Counted from the stretch's first letter, positions 31,899 through 45,188 are shown. The stretch: DNA of 64,000 nucleotides from Euptelea pleiosperma (GCA_035048495.1 CM068541.1:5835929-5899928), one strand, 5' to 3'. Notes: generated by a model from the sequence alone, not told the origin. Numbers and translations are program-made.

Positions 31899-32502
31899 AA
31901 TGTAGAAGAGGGACATGTACAAGAAGATGGTTTTCTCCTGGTTTCGTCACTTCTGAACTTCTAAATTGGTTTTAACGGAGTTTATCTCGTAGCTTTTGCT
32001 TTTCCAATGTTTGAATTTTTTATTTTTTAATGCTGAAATCATTGTGTTGGGACTGCACTTGTATGGTAATTTTGCTTGATATATAGAAAACATACCTCAC
32101 TTTGCGAGTTGCAACACATGGAACGGTCCAACTGAGCAAGGCCACAATCAAATCTAAGAAAAAACCAAATCAAAATCGCTTTCTTTTCAAACTTATATGC
32201 AAGATCGAATGATGGGTGTTGTTCATGTCTTAAGGATCTTGCCTCGCTAAAATTGATCAAACCAAAATGTCATTAGACCCATGTGAGTTATCCCACTGCA
32301 AAATATCCAAGTACGGACATCGAAAAACATGGTTGGGTGGTATCCAATCCAGCCATGGAAGGGTGTTTAATGACATGATTCGCTCCAGCAAAGAAACCTT
32401 CAATGTTAACTTTTTTTTTTTTTTAGTGTAATCAAGCATGTCATTAAAGGGAGAAAAACCAAACAACAAAAATCACAAAATAAACAACCTCAGGAGTGGA
32501 TT
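31899..32502. other. Former 3' region of eL41 and intergenic DNA
   Basis: T-rich sequence typical of a plant 3' UTR follows to about 32030. Nothing recognisable after that, apart from a poly-T run at 32409. Confidence 0.35.
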
Positions 32503-34040
32503 ATGCTCCCCATCAAACAAAATGGCTCGAGACAGCAACGTGGGGGAGAATCATACCACTTTCGAGGAAGGGACCAAGTTTTAGCCTTGGTAGCAATAAG
32601 TTCAGGAACAATATTTGTCCCTCTAAGGGAGAAGCTAAAGGATGAAGAAGAGAAAGAGTTTTTTAAAACAATAACGTCTGCCCAGATAGCAACGGGTCCT
32701 AGTGAAGAAGATCCATCAGATTGTTTGCATTCGCCTCCATTTCGATCGATTGAATGTTAGCCTCTATTGCCGGCCTTCCCATTGATCACCTGCAGGGTCT
32801 TCCTTCATCTGCGGCCGATGTCAGGATATTGAAGCCCACGGTTAAAGGCACCTTCTCGGTCCACTCTGCCTTTGAAGCTATCAGGCCAAAGCACCCTACA
32901 GTCCGATGGTTCAGATGGGTATGGAACCCCTCCATTCATCCGAGGACTGCTGCCACTGCTTGGAAACTCTTTCATGGAGCCATCCATGTGGAAGATCGAC
33001 TTCAATGCTGCGGTATAAGTCTGGCCAGCAGATGCCCCAATAGCAAATCAAGTGGAGAGACCACTTCTCATCTTCTCTTCGAGTGCTCGATCTCCCAATC
33101 GGTTTGGAAAAGTCTATTGCTCTTACTTAACATTAACTCCTCTATGTCAGGATGGGATGATATGTTTGCGGCTTGTCAAGCCAAGGGGAGGCTGATCAAA
33201 CTACTTTGGTGTAGCTCAGCGACCATTTGTGTGGCTGCTCTCTAGAAAGCCCGTAACATCTCCCTATTTGACAACAAGAAGATTTCAGCCCAACACATTC
33301 TCTCCAATATCTTGGACTCCATCAGATCTTGCTTCCAAGACCCTAAGCATCCGGGATATTCTATGACAAACCGTTTGATCTTGAGTCGCTTTGGACTTCA
33401 ATATACTCTTGGTAAATCCCCATCAATCCGATCCTGCTGGTGGACTCCTCCTCCTTTGGGCGTAGTCAAGCTCAACTGTGATGGAGCTTCTTGTGGTAAT
33501 CCAGCTCCAGGTGGGCTTGGAGTCATCTTTAGGGACTCCTATGGTACTTTCAAAGGCGCTTTAGCAGCTGGCCTTGGAGAAGTTTCCAACTTCATTGCCG
33601 AATGTCAAGTGATTGTCGAAGGGGCTGATCTTGCACTTTCAAAAGGATGGAGTTGTATGTGGATCGAATCTGACTCTGAGGCAGCGATAAAGGCTTTCCT
33701 TAAAATGATATGCCTTGGAAGGTTAAGGAAAAATGGGACCCAGTCAAATCTTGCTTCCATTGGCCAAGATTGACCTCCACTTGGAGGGAGGTAAACTTTA
33801 GCTACGCTGATCTTTGTGCCAAGAAAGCGACCTCCATGCAGATTGGCTCGCGTATCTGGTGGGTGGTGAGACCTTCTTTTCTATTGACGGTTGAGAATCC
33901 GTTCTTAACCTACTACAGATTTGCGCACTGACCCTCTCTCTCTTTTTCCCTTTTTGTTGCTCCTCCTTGAGGGGTTTTTGTAGCTCTTCTTTGTTTTCTT
34001 TCCCTCTTTAATATTATCATCACTTAGCAAAAAATAAAAT
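32503..34040 (+). pseudogene. 5'-truncated LINE: zf-RVT plus RNase H remnant
   Basis: This is the tail of a plant non-LTR retrotransposon ORF2. From 32754 the frame gives GTFSVHSAFE and WRxxxHPRTAATAWKL-type sequence with a zinc-binding block (SRCPNS, TSHLLFEC), the zf-RVT domain. After a TAG at 33243 the same frame resumes with the RNase H domain: LNCDGASCGNPAPGGLG, IAECQ and ESDSEAAIK carry the D-E-D catalytic residues. A frameshift near 33710 moves the final part (WKVKEKWDPVKSCFHWPRL) into another frame. The reverse transcriptase fingers and palm are missing. The 3' end is T-rich and closes in an A-rich/TA microsatellite at 34028-34061. Dead element. Confidence 0.85.
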
Positions 34041-35112
34041 ATATATATATATATATATAGCCACGTTGTACACTATTAGAGGCTACTGATCATATAGATG
34101 TTTGCCAAATCCGTAGGTAGACTTAAGTAACAAAATCAGTCTGATTAGTGATTCTTAACCTTAGGATCATACTGCTTGCAATCAATGGTTGACATTGAGC
34201 CACAAAAAGACTCAAATCCAATGGATGTAAATTAATAATCATAATGAATTTTGGTATATATGTAGCTCCAACTAGGGATGGGCAAAATATTTATACGGTC
34301 ACTAGTTAATTAATAAGTTGTTCCTACGTATCTCATTATTAAAATAGCAATGATCACATGGTTCATTAATAGCCATGGCTGTTATCATGTTGCATAGTGT
34401 TGTTGTTTTGTTACTGGTCAAATTATACTCAAAATCCACGGTTAAACACAAACCATGAAAAAGACTCTAATCCAATGGATAGAAATAACTAATCAGGATG
34501 AATTTTCGTATGTAGTTCCATGTAGGGGTGGGCGAAACATCTATTCCATAATCTATCTCTAAGAGTATGCCATTGTAAGGGCTGCCACGTGGTCCATGTG
34601 GTTAATAATGCAAAAATTCCCACGGATAAAATCAACCCATGAAAATAATTCCAATCCAACTCCTAGTAATCATTAATCAGGCTGAATTTTGGTTTGTAGG
34701 TCCACCTAGAGATTGGCCAAACATCCATAAGGTCAGAGTCCTCTAAGAGTGTGTCACGTGGTTCATATTATGTCACAGAGCTATCATCAAAGTTTTACTC
34801 CCCTAGGCATAGGTCGACCTACAAACCAAAACTCAGCCGGATTAGTGATTTCAACCGTACCCCAAATAATGTGCAATTGCACGCGGTTGAAATCAATCGA
34901 TGAAAATGACTGTAATGATCCAACGATTAGAAATCACTAATCAATCGTCGAGGTCAGCCAAGTTTTACTCGTGTTTATCTATTCTCCACCAAACAACAGC
35001 TTCGGAGGTCAGCCAAGTTTTCTTCAGTATCTTGAAGAAATCAATCCATGAAAAATCTGTGAATCTTTGCAAAATAAGAGCTACGTTTTATGCAAGTTTA
35101 ATTTAGGGTCGT
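34041..35112. other. Cluster of broken CACGTGG-family MITE copies
   Basis: Pieces at about 34065-34310, 34435-34575, 34590-34770 and 34800-34950 carry the CTGATTAGTGATT / AATCACTAATCAG and GGCCAAACATCCAT segments in both directions. Individual limits cannot be set. No gene. Confidence 0.5.
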
Positions 35113-35878
35113 GATGTAACAAGGTATACCTGGGATTTTTTTACAAATGCGGAAGAGCGCAGTTTTGTTACTCAGCGCTGCTATCTGGGTCCACCGACTG
35201 CATGCTTAGCCCACCCATTAGTAGACATTCATACCAAAAATCAGCCTGTTCGATGAATTGTAGCCGTTTGTTTAAGTGGTCAAAAACTGATTCAATTCAA
35301 CGGTTATAACCACGCTTTAAAAAGTATTAAATCTAATGGTTAGAGATTACCAGTCAGGGTGATTTTTGGTTTGTATATCCAACAAGTGGTAGCTAGGATA
35401 AACATCCATGCGGTCACTGGGCCCAGATGACAGCTGTGAGCAAGGTTTAAAGGGGACCGGGGCGTTACCGGTTTTTCCGTTATAACGAACAAAACACTCA
35501 GGGGCAAAAACGAAAAAAATGGAAAATAATGTAAAAATGGCGCTGAAATTCGAATTTTGAATTTTAAAATTTGAATTTCAAATTTTCAAAAATAGAAATA
35601 ACGGAAAATAACAGCTTTTTTTCACAAAATTTTCCAGAAAATAACGGTCGTTATTTTCTTTATAACGGAAAAAATAACAGAACATAACGGCCGTTATTTT
35701 CATTATAACAGTCGTTAATTTTTGGGTTTTTTAACGGTTCATAACGTAAAGGGGTAGATCTGAATCTGTTATAAGGGCCGTTATTTTCATTATAACGGCC
35801 GTTTTTTAAACCTTTGCCGTGACTAACAAAAATCCTGCTTCCCCATTTGAAAAAGTTTCAGGTATACCTTATTACATC
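35113..35878. mobile_element. MITE with GATGTAACAAGGTATACC ends, interrupted
   Basis: GATGTAACAAGGTATACCTG at the left pairs with CAGGTATACCTTATTACATC at the right. A TAACGG-family MITE splits it at 35442-35816. The intact family member is about 390 bp. Confidence 0.75.
35442..35816. mobile_element. MITE, AAGGTTTAAA/TAACGG family, 375 bp, nested
   Basis: AAGGTTTAAAGGGG at the left and TTTTTTAAACCTTTG at the right. Flanks CTGTGAGCA / CCGTGACTA match at 6 of 9. The interior pairs via ATAACGGCCGTTAT runs. Confidence 0.7.
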
Positions 35879-38149
35879 TTCTTTCAAAATGAAATTGCAA
35901 ATTATTTGTACAGGTCGGGCTCGGGTGACACCCATTTTAGAGGACCCCGACCCAAAGTAAGGTTGAACATGTCGTCTTGAGTTGAGCCCGCTCAAGTTGC
36001 AACCTTAATTAGAATTAGTTGGACAAAAAATTGCATGTGGTGTACTCTTATATAGATTTTTGGCCCATCGGCCATCCCTATCTAGACTTACATACTAAAA
36101 TCAGCCTGATTACTAATTTCAAACCTTTGGATCGAAGGGCCCCAAATAATGTTCGAATTCCCACGGTTAAAAATAAACCGTCAGTAATCGGGGTAATTTT
36201 TGGTATGTAAATTCACCTAGGGAAGGACCAAACATCCATATACTCGGTCAGTAGTCTCTAAGTGCATTCCACGTGGCTTTCACAGCATGTGGTCCCTCAT
36301 CAACCAGCAATGTTGATAATGGACACGGATGTCCATGATCGAAGATTTATTCCAAAGTGTACCTCCAAAACTACATAATTATATTTGGTGCACTGTCGGG
36401 GAACAAAAATTTTGACAACAAAAAATTGGCACGATCCAACATATAAAACTAGTGGGTGCCCCGTGCCATCGGCACTCCTCGACAAAGAATTTGCCAAAAT
36501 CAGGTGAGTGGCAGAGATCCACCGTCCATTTGTGGGAGGATTAGATCTCGGCCCTTCTTTGTTGATGCTTATAAGATGAGCTATAAGTAGGGAGACAACC
36601 GATGTGTTTTGTTATATAGAATAGTAAATGGCCTATGCCCACTGCACTCTCTGACAAAAGCGTTTGCAAAAATTGGGTGCCTTCAGCACTCGAACAATAT
36701 AACGGACTGGGGCGTTACTGTTTTTTCCATTATAACAGATTGTAATGGACGGGGAGAAATGAGAGAATAACAGAAATAACAAAAAATAACGGTGTTGAAA
36801 TTTAAATTTTGAATAAATTAAGGTCAAATGAGGCGGATTCAGTGGCTGAAATCTAACCGTCTACATTAGATCGATGGATTTGATCTCAACCACTCTCTAT
36901 CCAACCGTCCACATTAGATAGATGGATAAGGTAAGAGAATACAAATGAGTTGTCTTGATATATGTGTGGCTGACCCGTGCCCGCGGTACTTTCCGACAAA
37001 GTGTTTGTCAAAATCTGGTGGGAGTTAATCTCATCCATCAATATGAAGCATAGTGGATCTCAGCCACTTATTATTGAAGCCATATAAGATAAGAGGTGTA
37101 TAAGAAAATAATTAAATTTTCGTTAAATTCTATTTTTTTTTAAAATTTTCAAATTTCAAATTTCAAATTTTGAATTTTGAATTTCAGCACCACGTTTTTA
37201 TGTTAAAATCTATTTTTTTTATTTTTGTCCTTGGCCGTTTCAATTCATTTTAACGGTAACACCCCTCTCGAGGCATAAAAACTGGGGCTCCTGAGCCTAC
37301 CCCTTGGGCTATATATAAATCTAACCCATTTCATTCATTATATGTAGGTAAATAGTAGGTGACCCGTGCCCACGGCACTCATCGACAAAGCGTTAGTCAA
37401 AATTAAGTGTGAGTGGCTGAGATCCACCATCCATTTGGTGTGATAAGATCTTGGCCATCCTTTATGAAGCCGGATAAGAGGGGGAGACAATCATCCTGTT
37501 TTGTTATATAGATAGAAGTTTTGGAATGTGATGATTTTTGGTGAGGATGATTTTTATGGTGTGTAGATCATCTCACAAAAATTCAAATCATCTTGACTGT
37601 ACAAATTTGTAAATTAATTTTTAATTATTTTTAATATTGAATGAGCTGCAATTGAGTAGGCAGAATACTAGAGAAAGAAAAAGGTACATAAAGTCTGAAG
37701 TACCCTTAAAAGTAAAAGACTTTAAAATGTTAAAAAAAATACATATCAAGGGCATTTTGGACAAATTAGGGGTAATTTTGATATTTCTTTCCTTTTTAAG
37801 GGTTTAAGGCCTTCTCTCATAATCTCGTCATATAATAGAAGTTGTATGGAAATTGTATTTCAAAAGCACTCTACCAGTCCTAGCTAATTGACAACATTAA
37901 CCCTCCCAAGAACCAAATTGACAAATAAAGAAAAATAACGGCCGTTATTTTCTGGGCGTTTTAACGGTGCGTAACGTAACGGGGCAGGTCCGAATCCGTT
38001 ATAACGGCCGATTTTTAAACCTTGGTCCTAACGAATTAACAACATTAACCGTCGCAAGAACCAAATTGGCTCCCCTCAACAAAATTCTTCCTCAACCCCA
38101 ACACACTCGTCTATCCAAATCATATATATAAAAATAAAAAATAAAAAAA
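35879..38149. other. Intergenic repeats, including a CCCGTGCC...GGCACTC family
   Basis: A CACGTGG MITE covers about 36030-36300. Four related units begin near 36440, 36628, 36963 and 37349 with a GTGCCCxxGGCACT hairpin then CGACAAAG. Three of them continue into GGCTGAGATCCACC-type sequence, and two end near TTGTTATATAGA. Such hairpin-plus-TATATAGA sequences occur in plant Helitron-like families, but I see no confirmed Helitron terminus. TAACGG fragments lie at ~36703 and 37930-38025. No gene. Confidence 0.45.
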
Positions 38150-38166
38150 TTATATGGCTGTAGCTT

Positions 38167-39245
38167 CTACACTTGAATCTTCACCATCAAGGAACAAATG
38201 CTGTTGTTTTCGTCGTTATCCACTTCCTCAAAGAAGGGGTCTTTCAGTAAATCAGACGCAGAGGGTCTCGCCCTCGGCTTAGCGAGGCACTTCTCTATGA
38301 AAGCCTTCACATCTGAGTCTTTCACCTTGTTCATGGCCTGTGGCCTCACCCCGGATGTCACCTTCTTGTATATCTTCGGTATACTCTCGCACTCGCTGTA
38401 GGGTATCTCCAGCGTAACCATCTCCAGCATGCACAACCCGAACGAGTATATATCCACCAACTCTGTGTAACTCTCCTCGTATAGCTCCGGCGCCATGAAT
38501 TCCGGTGTCCCAAGTATCGAGTGTGCCTCATGACTCTTTCCCACTATCGCCGCCAAACCCAGATCGCCAATCTTCACCTATATAACACAAAACAAAAACA
38601 TCTCCGATTAGATGACAGAGAACGTCTAGAAATATATAGATTCAAATAACAAATTTCCCATCCATTGGGATTTGGGACTCTGTTTTGGTCTTTTCTCTCT
38701 CCCTCGAGCAATACTAAAACAGAATGAAAGATGTAATTTACCTCTCCGATATTGCCATTGATGAAGACGTTACTGCAATTGAGGTCTCTATGAATGACGC
38801 AGGGCTCATGCGTATGGAGATACTCCAAACCCTTCAGAATCTGCTTCGACCAATTTTTCATGGCCTTCATAGACACGTGTCGATGCTTCTTCCTGTACTC
38901 CCTCAGGTTCCCCGATGTGCACACCTCTGTTATGAAATTCAACGTGTCCGGCTCCTTATCCGTCCACACATTGTACAGAGCGATGATATTAGGGTCCCTC
39001 AAATCCCGAAGTAACCGGACCTCAGAAAATAACCGATCGATCATCATCTGATCGTCGGAGAAACTTCTCAACATAACCTGATTCCAAGCCACCTCTATCC
39101 CTTCCTCCTGATCAAACGCCCTGTACACCTTCTTCACTGATCCGGCACCCAACAGCTCCTTGTACCGACCGTACCGTCCCGTGGGATCAACTTCGACGAA
39201 CGGCTCTGCGTCCTTATCCAATGGATCGGGTTTCACGCACGGCAT
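38167..39245 (-). CDS. WNK kinase, WNK11-like, copy A
   Basis: A with-no-lysine Ser/Thr kinase of the short plant class, active in cytosolic ion/osmotic and developmental signalling by family knowledge. Exons 38742-39245 and 38167-38577 with a 164-bp GT-AG intron give 304 residues, close to the size of the short plant WNKs. The catalytic lysine is in the glycine loop ([10 protein letters not shown]38), and subdomain II reads VAWNQV with N55 in place of lysine, the WNK hallmark. HRDLNCSN at 152-159, DLG at 173-175 and APE at 197-199 are intact. There is no long C-terminal regulatory tail. Against copies B and C, exon 1 differs at four residues ([16 protein letters not shown]). The sense-strand TATA site is TTTGAATA (39463-39470), weaker than in the other copies. 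The reading frame is intact, but expression may be lower. Confidence 0.93.
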
Positions 39246-39462
39246 GTTGAAGGATCAGGATTCAGGACGAACAAACAAGAGGATAAAGATCCTAAAACCT
39301 CGACGAAAGATCCGAAAACGATCAAAATCAAGGAGAAGTGAAAGAAGAGCGAAAAGAGAAGGAAGAGAACTGCAAAAGCAGAAAATCTCCAAGAGAAAAG
39401 TAGAAGAACTCAGAATCGAAGCAAGAAACTTGGGAGAAAAGCGAGAGGTTTGCAGGGACGCG

Positions 39463-39470
39463 TATTCAAA
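39463..39470 (-). promoter_or_regulatory. Degenerate TATA box of WNK copy A
   Basis: Reads TTTGAATA on the gene strand, where copies B and C have TTTAAATA in the same context (before CGC/CGT and CCCTGCAAACC). Confidence 0.55.
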
Positions 39471-40142
39471 GGCATGCAGGGTCGCTCGGGTTCAGTTTAC
39501 CTTGAGCTCTGGTTAAGTTAACTGTGGTTGATTTAGTACGGTTAATAAGATTTTTGATTGGTAAATTAGGATTCGTAGGAAACAAATCCCCGATAGAATC
39601 TTAATTCAAATATAAGAAGGAACTGTCAAGGGTATTAACGTCATAAGTGGTATAACACGTTGTCCAAGTCTACGCGGGAAACAAAAACGTTTTCCATCTT
39701 CAATAACCAACGAAATTTAACTTTTTGGCCTTCCTGAAGTAGAAAATTTAATACAATGTTAGTCGGGTACATACCCATCAAATACCTATAGCCCCATGAA
39801 TGGGCCCACCTCTTCAATGGGCTATATATTAAAAATTGCATTAACGATCTAGCCGTTCGATACGATCCTACAATCTGATAGCTATGGTATTGGTAGATAT
39901 AGTAAATTTGATATAAAAGTAGGTTATTTACAATAAAAAAATAAGAGCGTCGCTCATGGTTTAAAATAACGCGATTTGAACGGCCGTTAAAACGGTAACA
40001 CTTAAGCCCATTACGTTATTACCGTTTTGACGCTTAATTTTCTAAAAAGAAATTGTGGAAAAAAGGCTCTTGTTTCTGTTAAATTCCTACTTTTTTTCCG
40101 TTTCTGAAAATTTCAATTTCTGATTTCAAATTTTGAATTTCA

Positions 40143-40575
40143 GTTCCAAGAGGGCTCGATCATAACTCCAACAAACTCTAAACACTCCTTCGGAATAAAC
40201 TTGCTAATCGCCCAAGATGACCATCCATAATTAATATGAGCCACGTGGCATATTTTTAGATGATATTGACCGTATGGATGTTTAATCAATTCATAGATGG
40301 GCGTACAAACCAAAAATTAGCCTGATTAGTGATTTCAAACCTTTGGATCCGTGTACCTCAAATTCCCACGGTTAAAATCAACCCATGAGAATGACTCTAA
40401 TCCAATGCATATAAATCACTAATCAGACTGATTTATGAAATAAAAAAGAATCCAGCTGGATTTTAGGGAGCCCGATTGACTCCCTGTATGTTAAGGAGTT
40501 TGTTGGAGGACTTTTTTCCCTCCAGGGCTCCACGTTCTAACGAAAAATCAGCAGCAGGGAGGCTGTTGGAGATGC
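40143..40575. mobile_element. Harbinger-like MITE shared with copy C
   Basis: Starts AAGAGGGCTCGATCATAAC and ends CTGTTGGAGATGCGCTGA. It is the counterpart of 52136-52440. It also holds a CACGTGG MITE fragment (40235-40440), so both insertions predate the duplication. Confidence 0.55.
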
Positions 40576-40614
40576 GCTGATGTCACTCCACTCCACTTTA
40601 TTGACCACTAAACC

Positions 40615-40920
40615 AAGGTTTAAAAGGGACTGTTAAAACGGTCTGGGGCGTTACCGATTTTTCCGTTATAACGAAAAAACGCTCAGGGGCAAAAACGGGA
40701 AAAAACGAAAAAATAACGGATAAAATTGGCGCTGAAATTCAAATTTTGACATTTGAAATTTCATTAACAGGCCATTTTTTTCCAGAAAATAAGGGTTGTT
40801 ATTTTCGTTATAACGGTCATTATTTTCTGGACGTTTTAACAGTGTGTAACATAACGGGGTAGGTCTGAATCCGTTATAACGGCCGTTATTTTTGTTATAA
40901 CGGCAGATTTTTAAACCTTG
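40615..40920. mobile_element. MITE, AAGGTTTAAA/TAACGG family, 306 bp, type copy
   Basis: AAGGTTTAAAAGGG at the left and TTTTTAAACCTTG at the right, with an exact 9-bp duplication CACTAAACC (40606-40614 and 40921-40929). Copy C has the empty site (about CATTGAACCACTCACTC near 52490), so this inserted after the duplication. Confidence 0.92.
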
Positions 40921-43250
40921 CACTAAACCACTCTCTCTTATAGTTGGATATACACACCAAAAACCACCCTGATTGTTAATCTCTAGTCATTAGATTTTGG
41001 TACTTTTTAAGGGGTAACCCTAAGGGGATTCGTACTCGGGACCTTTGCTGACCCAAAGCGAGGTCTTGGCCATCTCCACCCGATATACATTATACGGTGC
41101 ATGTATACAGCACACATTCAATTCATAAACCCCACTTTTAAATGAATGCTCGTCGGCATCCGATTGAGAGCTAGGAGACGCGCCCCAACTACTGCTATTT
41201 CTCCTGATCCCGGGCAGCCAATTCAATTCATCAAGTGCGAGGGGTAACGAGAGGGACTGAGCTGCCAAGAACTACCTTTCCCGATCCCTTCGACCTCTCC
41301 TACATATTCTGTTCTTTCCTCCGATCCAAGAGCAACAGGAGCCTCCTGGCATCCAGTGTTATTCTATCAAACCCCTCCGCAACGTAAACTAATTATATTC
41401 TTGCATGAGCAAACGTAGGTGCCTTTATGCCCAAAAAAGAGAATAATCTTTTCTTTTTTTTCCAAATTTTAACACCGTTATTTCTATTTTTGCCCCTGAG
41501 CGTTACAATTCAGTCCCCAGTCCGTTATTCCGTATAACGGCCGATTATAAACCTTGCTTTGTGCAAACTCAGCCTCTAGCGTTCGAGTTTTTTAATATTA
41601 TAAGTTGAGGATGGCGGCCGACTAAGCATAGAAACCCTAATCGAAACTATAGAAATTTCAATTTATCAAGGGTATTAAGCGTTATGCCTTACTGATTACG
41701 ATAGAAGTCCACGTAATGTTGAGTTCATAGACCAGAAAATAATCACATGGAAAGGTAAGTCAAAGATGGGTTACCTAACATTATCTCAAGCCGCCTCAAG
41801 TTGAGGCTAAGGCGAAAGTTCTATATAAGGTCTTTTTTATATTTAATATATTAGGATATATTTGGTATTAATTAAAAAGTTTAACTCTCTATATAATAGA
41901 AATTTTTTATTTAACAACTATTCTTGATAATAAAAAATATGGGAAAGAAAAATTAGAACAGAAAACTCCCGTTGCAATCCATGTAGAAGACTCTCGTGGC
42001 CCTACATAGTGGATGTTCAGCCCAATTATTGGTGGATCAATATACTAAAAATCAGTTTGATTGATGATTTCTAGCCATTGGATTTATTATCCAAAAAAAT
42101 ATGCTTGAATCAATCCCAAAAGTACTAAAATCTATAGATAGAGATATAACCAATTAGGTTGATTTTTGGTTTGAATATCAAATAAGAGGTGGGCCAAACA
42201 TCCATGTAGTTAGTGGGCCCACTTGGGGTCTTGTAGTGGAACCTGGGCTGGGGCCTTCTCTCTTCAAACTGGTTAGTGGGCCCAATAAAGCTCCAAGACC
42301 ATTACGTTATTTGCAAGAAATTTATCAAAAAACAGACTTTAACGTTATAATATCCGTTAGTTATACCGTGATTTTTTGAAAATTTTTAAATAAATGGCAA
42401 AATAACAATAGTTTGAACTATTTTAACTACGAAATGACCAGATAACGGAAACATGCATTCTGTCCCTTATAATGTTATAACGATTCAGTTTATACCTTGG
42501 ATGCACGCACTACCAATTAAGAGTTGATACTCACCGAGAGGTTTTGAGAAATAAGAGCTCACTTTTCCTAATGACGTCCGCTGTAGTCTGTATCAAGGTT
42601 TAAAGGAGGCCGTTTTAACGGTTAAACGGACTGGGGGCATTACCGTTTAAACGGATTGAAACGGCCAGGGGCAAAAATGGAAAAAAAATAAAATTTAACG
42701 GATTTTAACGGGTTTTAACGATTTTAATGGATTTTAACGGAAAAAAACGGAAAAAATGGCGCTGTCTTCAAGACCATTGACTCCTTAGGTAACGTGCAAT
42801 CAGCCTGGTTGACATTTGTTGGATCTGAATATCCCCCCAAATAACGCTAGAATCGAACGGCTGAAAATCAACCATGAAAAAAAACTCAAATCAAATGGAT
42901 AGAAATCACCAATCAAGTTGGTTTTTAGTCTATGGATCCACCTAGGGATGGGCCAAACATCCAGATTGGAAGTGGTCTCGAAGAGTGTGCCACGTGGCTC
43001 ATAAATTGTTGATGAAAAATGGACTCGATGAAGACTTGAAATGTCCATGGATTCCAACTCGATCTCCTACGTGTTCTCAATTTTCTTCCTGCATTAGCAC
43101 TGTGTGAACGTTGACAAGGACAGTTTTTGCTTGTGTCCCAGGTCCAACAACAGGCACTGGAGGTGATACGACATTAATTAACCTAGGGTTACGAAAGAAT
43201 TTTCCTTCTTTTAATCGAATTTTTCCTTCGTCAGGAAAAGGTACCTCTAC

Positions 43251-43555
43251 TAACTAATTCGAAGCTTCTATAGGAACTATTTTCCTCCAACTTAAGTTCC
43301 ATTTAAATCTGTTTTTCGATCTACTTATGCCATTACCAAACACCACCTCAAAGCAGTAATCCACCTTTCATACAGGAGAAATGAAAGATTTCACTAATGT
43401 TCGATGATCCAATGGTGGTTATGCTTTGGCAAAAGTGAATGCCAGCTCAGCGGGTATTGTGGGGTCCAGTGGGTTCAAATCACCCACTCGGTCCACAATA
43501 CTTCTGAAGCACCCACTAGACCCACGATACTTAATGGCTACCAAAGGGTTCCACC
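43251..43555. other. Intergenic spacer between copies A and B
   Basis: No gene. 43430-43535 holds short inverted and direct repeats around CACCCACT and CCAGTGGG. Confidence 0.4.
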
Positions 43556-43968
43556 ATGGTTTTAAAAACGGCCGTTTAAACGGTAACGCCCCAAGCCCGT
43601 TTCGTTTAAACCTTTAAACACGTTTTATCGGTTTTGAAAAAAACGGCCATTTTTTTGTTTTAACGGCCGTTAAAATCATTTAAACAGCAGTTTAATTTTG
43701 AAAAATTTTGTGAAAAAAACGGCCGTTAAAACCGTTAAATTCTGATTTTTTTATATTTTCAAATTTCAAAATTTGAATTTCAGCGCCACATTTTCCGTTT
43801 TTTTCCGTTAAAATCCATTTAATTCCGTTTTTTCTCATTTTTTTTTCATTTTTGCCCCTGACCGTTTCAATCCGTTTTAACGGCCGTTTAAACGGTTAAA
43901 CGGAAAACGGTTTAAACGGTAACGCCCTCAGTCCGTTTAACCGTTAAAACGGCCTCCTTTAAACCTCA
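43556..43968. mobile_element. MITE, AAGGTTTAAA/TAACGG family, 413 bp
   Basis: ATGGTTTTAAAAACGGCCG at the left and CTTTAAACCTCA at the right. Flanks GGTTCCACC / GGTTCCACT match at 8 of 9. Confidence 0.85.
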
Positions 43969-44985
43969 GGTTCCACTAGAAAAGAAAACGAGAAATCTGG
44001 ATTTTATGAGCCATGTGGCATACTTTTAGAGGACTCTGACTGTATGGATGTTTGGCCAATTCCTATATGGGCCTACAAACCAAAAATCAGCCTGAGTCAT
44101 TTTCATGGCTTGATTTGAACCGTTACCAAGCCAGCGGTCCGGCCTGTTAACAAGCACACATGCCAGACTTACCCACCACTGCCCTGTAGGCACACTGACC
44201 GCATACATGGGAATAGTTTTTAATTTTTAATATGCCCAGTTGCCAACTTTAAGAGTGAGAGGTTGTAGTCAATAAAGTACGTGGAGCGAGGTTCCAACAT
44301 TTTGGGTTGGTGACGTCACAGTATGTCCAGCAGACTCCCCTCCCCTGTTCCAGATTGTTCGTTAGAATAGGGAGCCGCGTGGGAAAAAAACACCTCTGCC
44401 TAACAAATTCCCTACGTTTGGGGAGTGAAAAACTGGCGATGAGATTCTAATTTTGAAATTTGAAATTTGAAATTTGAAATTGAAATTTTCAGAAACGAAA
44501 AAAAAAAAAAAAAAAAGAAATTTAATGGAGATAACGACTTCTTTTCCACAAATATTTTTAGAAAATAATGGCAGTTAATTTTTAAGCGTCAAAACGATTC
44601 TTAATGTAACTGGCTTGGGGCGTTACAGTTTAAACGGCCGTTGAAACTGTTAAAATTGTGTTATTTTAAATTTAAACCGTAAGTGACGGTCCTATTATTT
44701 TTGTAATCTTATATACTTTTATATCAAATCTCTTTTATCTACGGTCTAACCTAGCTATCAGATAACAGGATCGTATCGATCGGCTAGTTCCTTAATGATA
44801 TTTTTAATATATAGCCCATTGAAGAGGTGGCACATTCATGGGGCGATAGGTATTTGATGGGTATGTACCCAAATTCTTTGTATCCGTCTAACATTGTATT
44901 AAATTTTCTACATCAGGAAGGCCATAAAACGTTTCTGTTTCCGTCGTTGACTTGGACAACTTCTTAAACCACTTGCGAAGTTAAA

Positions 44986-45112
44986 GAGTAAAACTTCTGT
45001 CACAACAAAGTTGCAAATCACACAATCACAGCCAATGAGTTCTCGGCACGTACACCTCAAAGCAATAAGCATATGGGTACGTTGCAAAAGCACTTGTGTA
45101 CGTGCCGAGAAC
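44986..45112. mobile_element. Truncated GAGTAAAACTTCT MITE in the WNK-B promoter
   Basis: Matches the 167-bp family from GAGTAAAACTTCTGTCACA to GTGTACGTGCCGAGAAC and then breaks off, losing the right end. It ends 77 bp before the TATA box of copy B. Absent at this place in A and C. Confidence 0.85.
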
Positions 45113-45188
45113 CTGAAATTAATTGCGATTCTTTCGTTAACCACAGTTAACTTAACCAGAGCTCGAGTTAAACTGGACCCTGGCTGCC

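Larger units (their letters stand above)
38150..43250. repeat. Segmental duplication, copy A (WNK plus ~4 kb flank)
   Basis: Colinear with copy C at 48150-55190. Shared landmarks are the WNK gene, CATGAATGGGCCCACCTC, the broken TAACGG element, GAGGGCTCGATCATAAC, TGACCCAAAGCGAGGTC, GATGGCGGCCGA, TTGAGTTCATAGACCA and TTAATTAACCTAGGGTTA. The duplication stops about 10 bp past the WNK stop codon on one side and near 43250 on the other. Copy A lacks the two GA-rich elements of copy C and has its own insertion at 40615. Confidence 0.85.

Noticed and set aside
38724..39051. Plus-strand frames opposite WNK copy A (and the equivalents at copies B and C)
   Set aside because: They are shadows of the kinase exons and repeat in all three copies for that reason.
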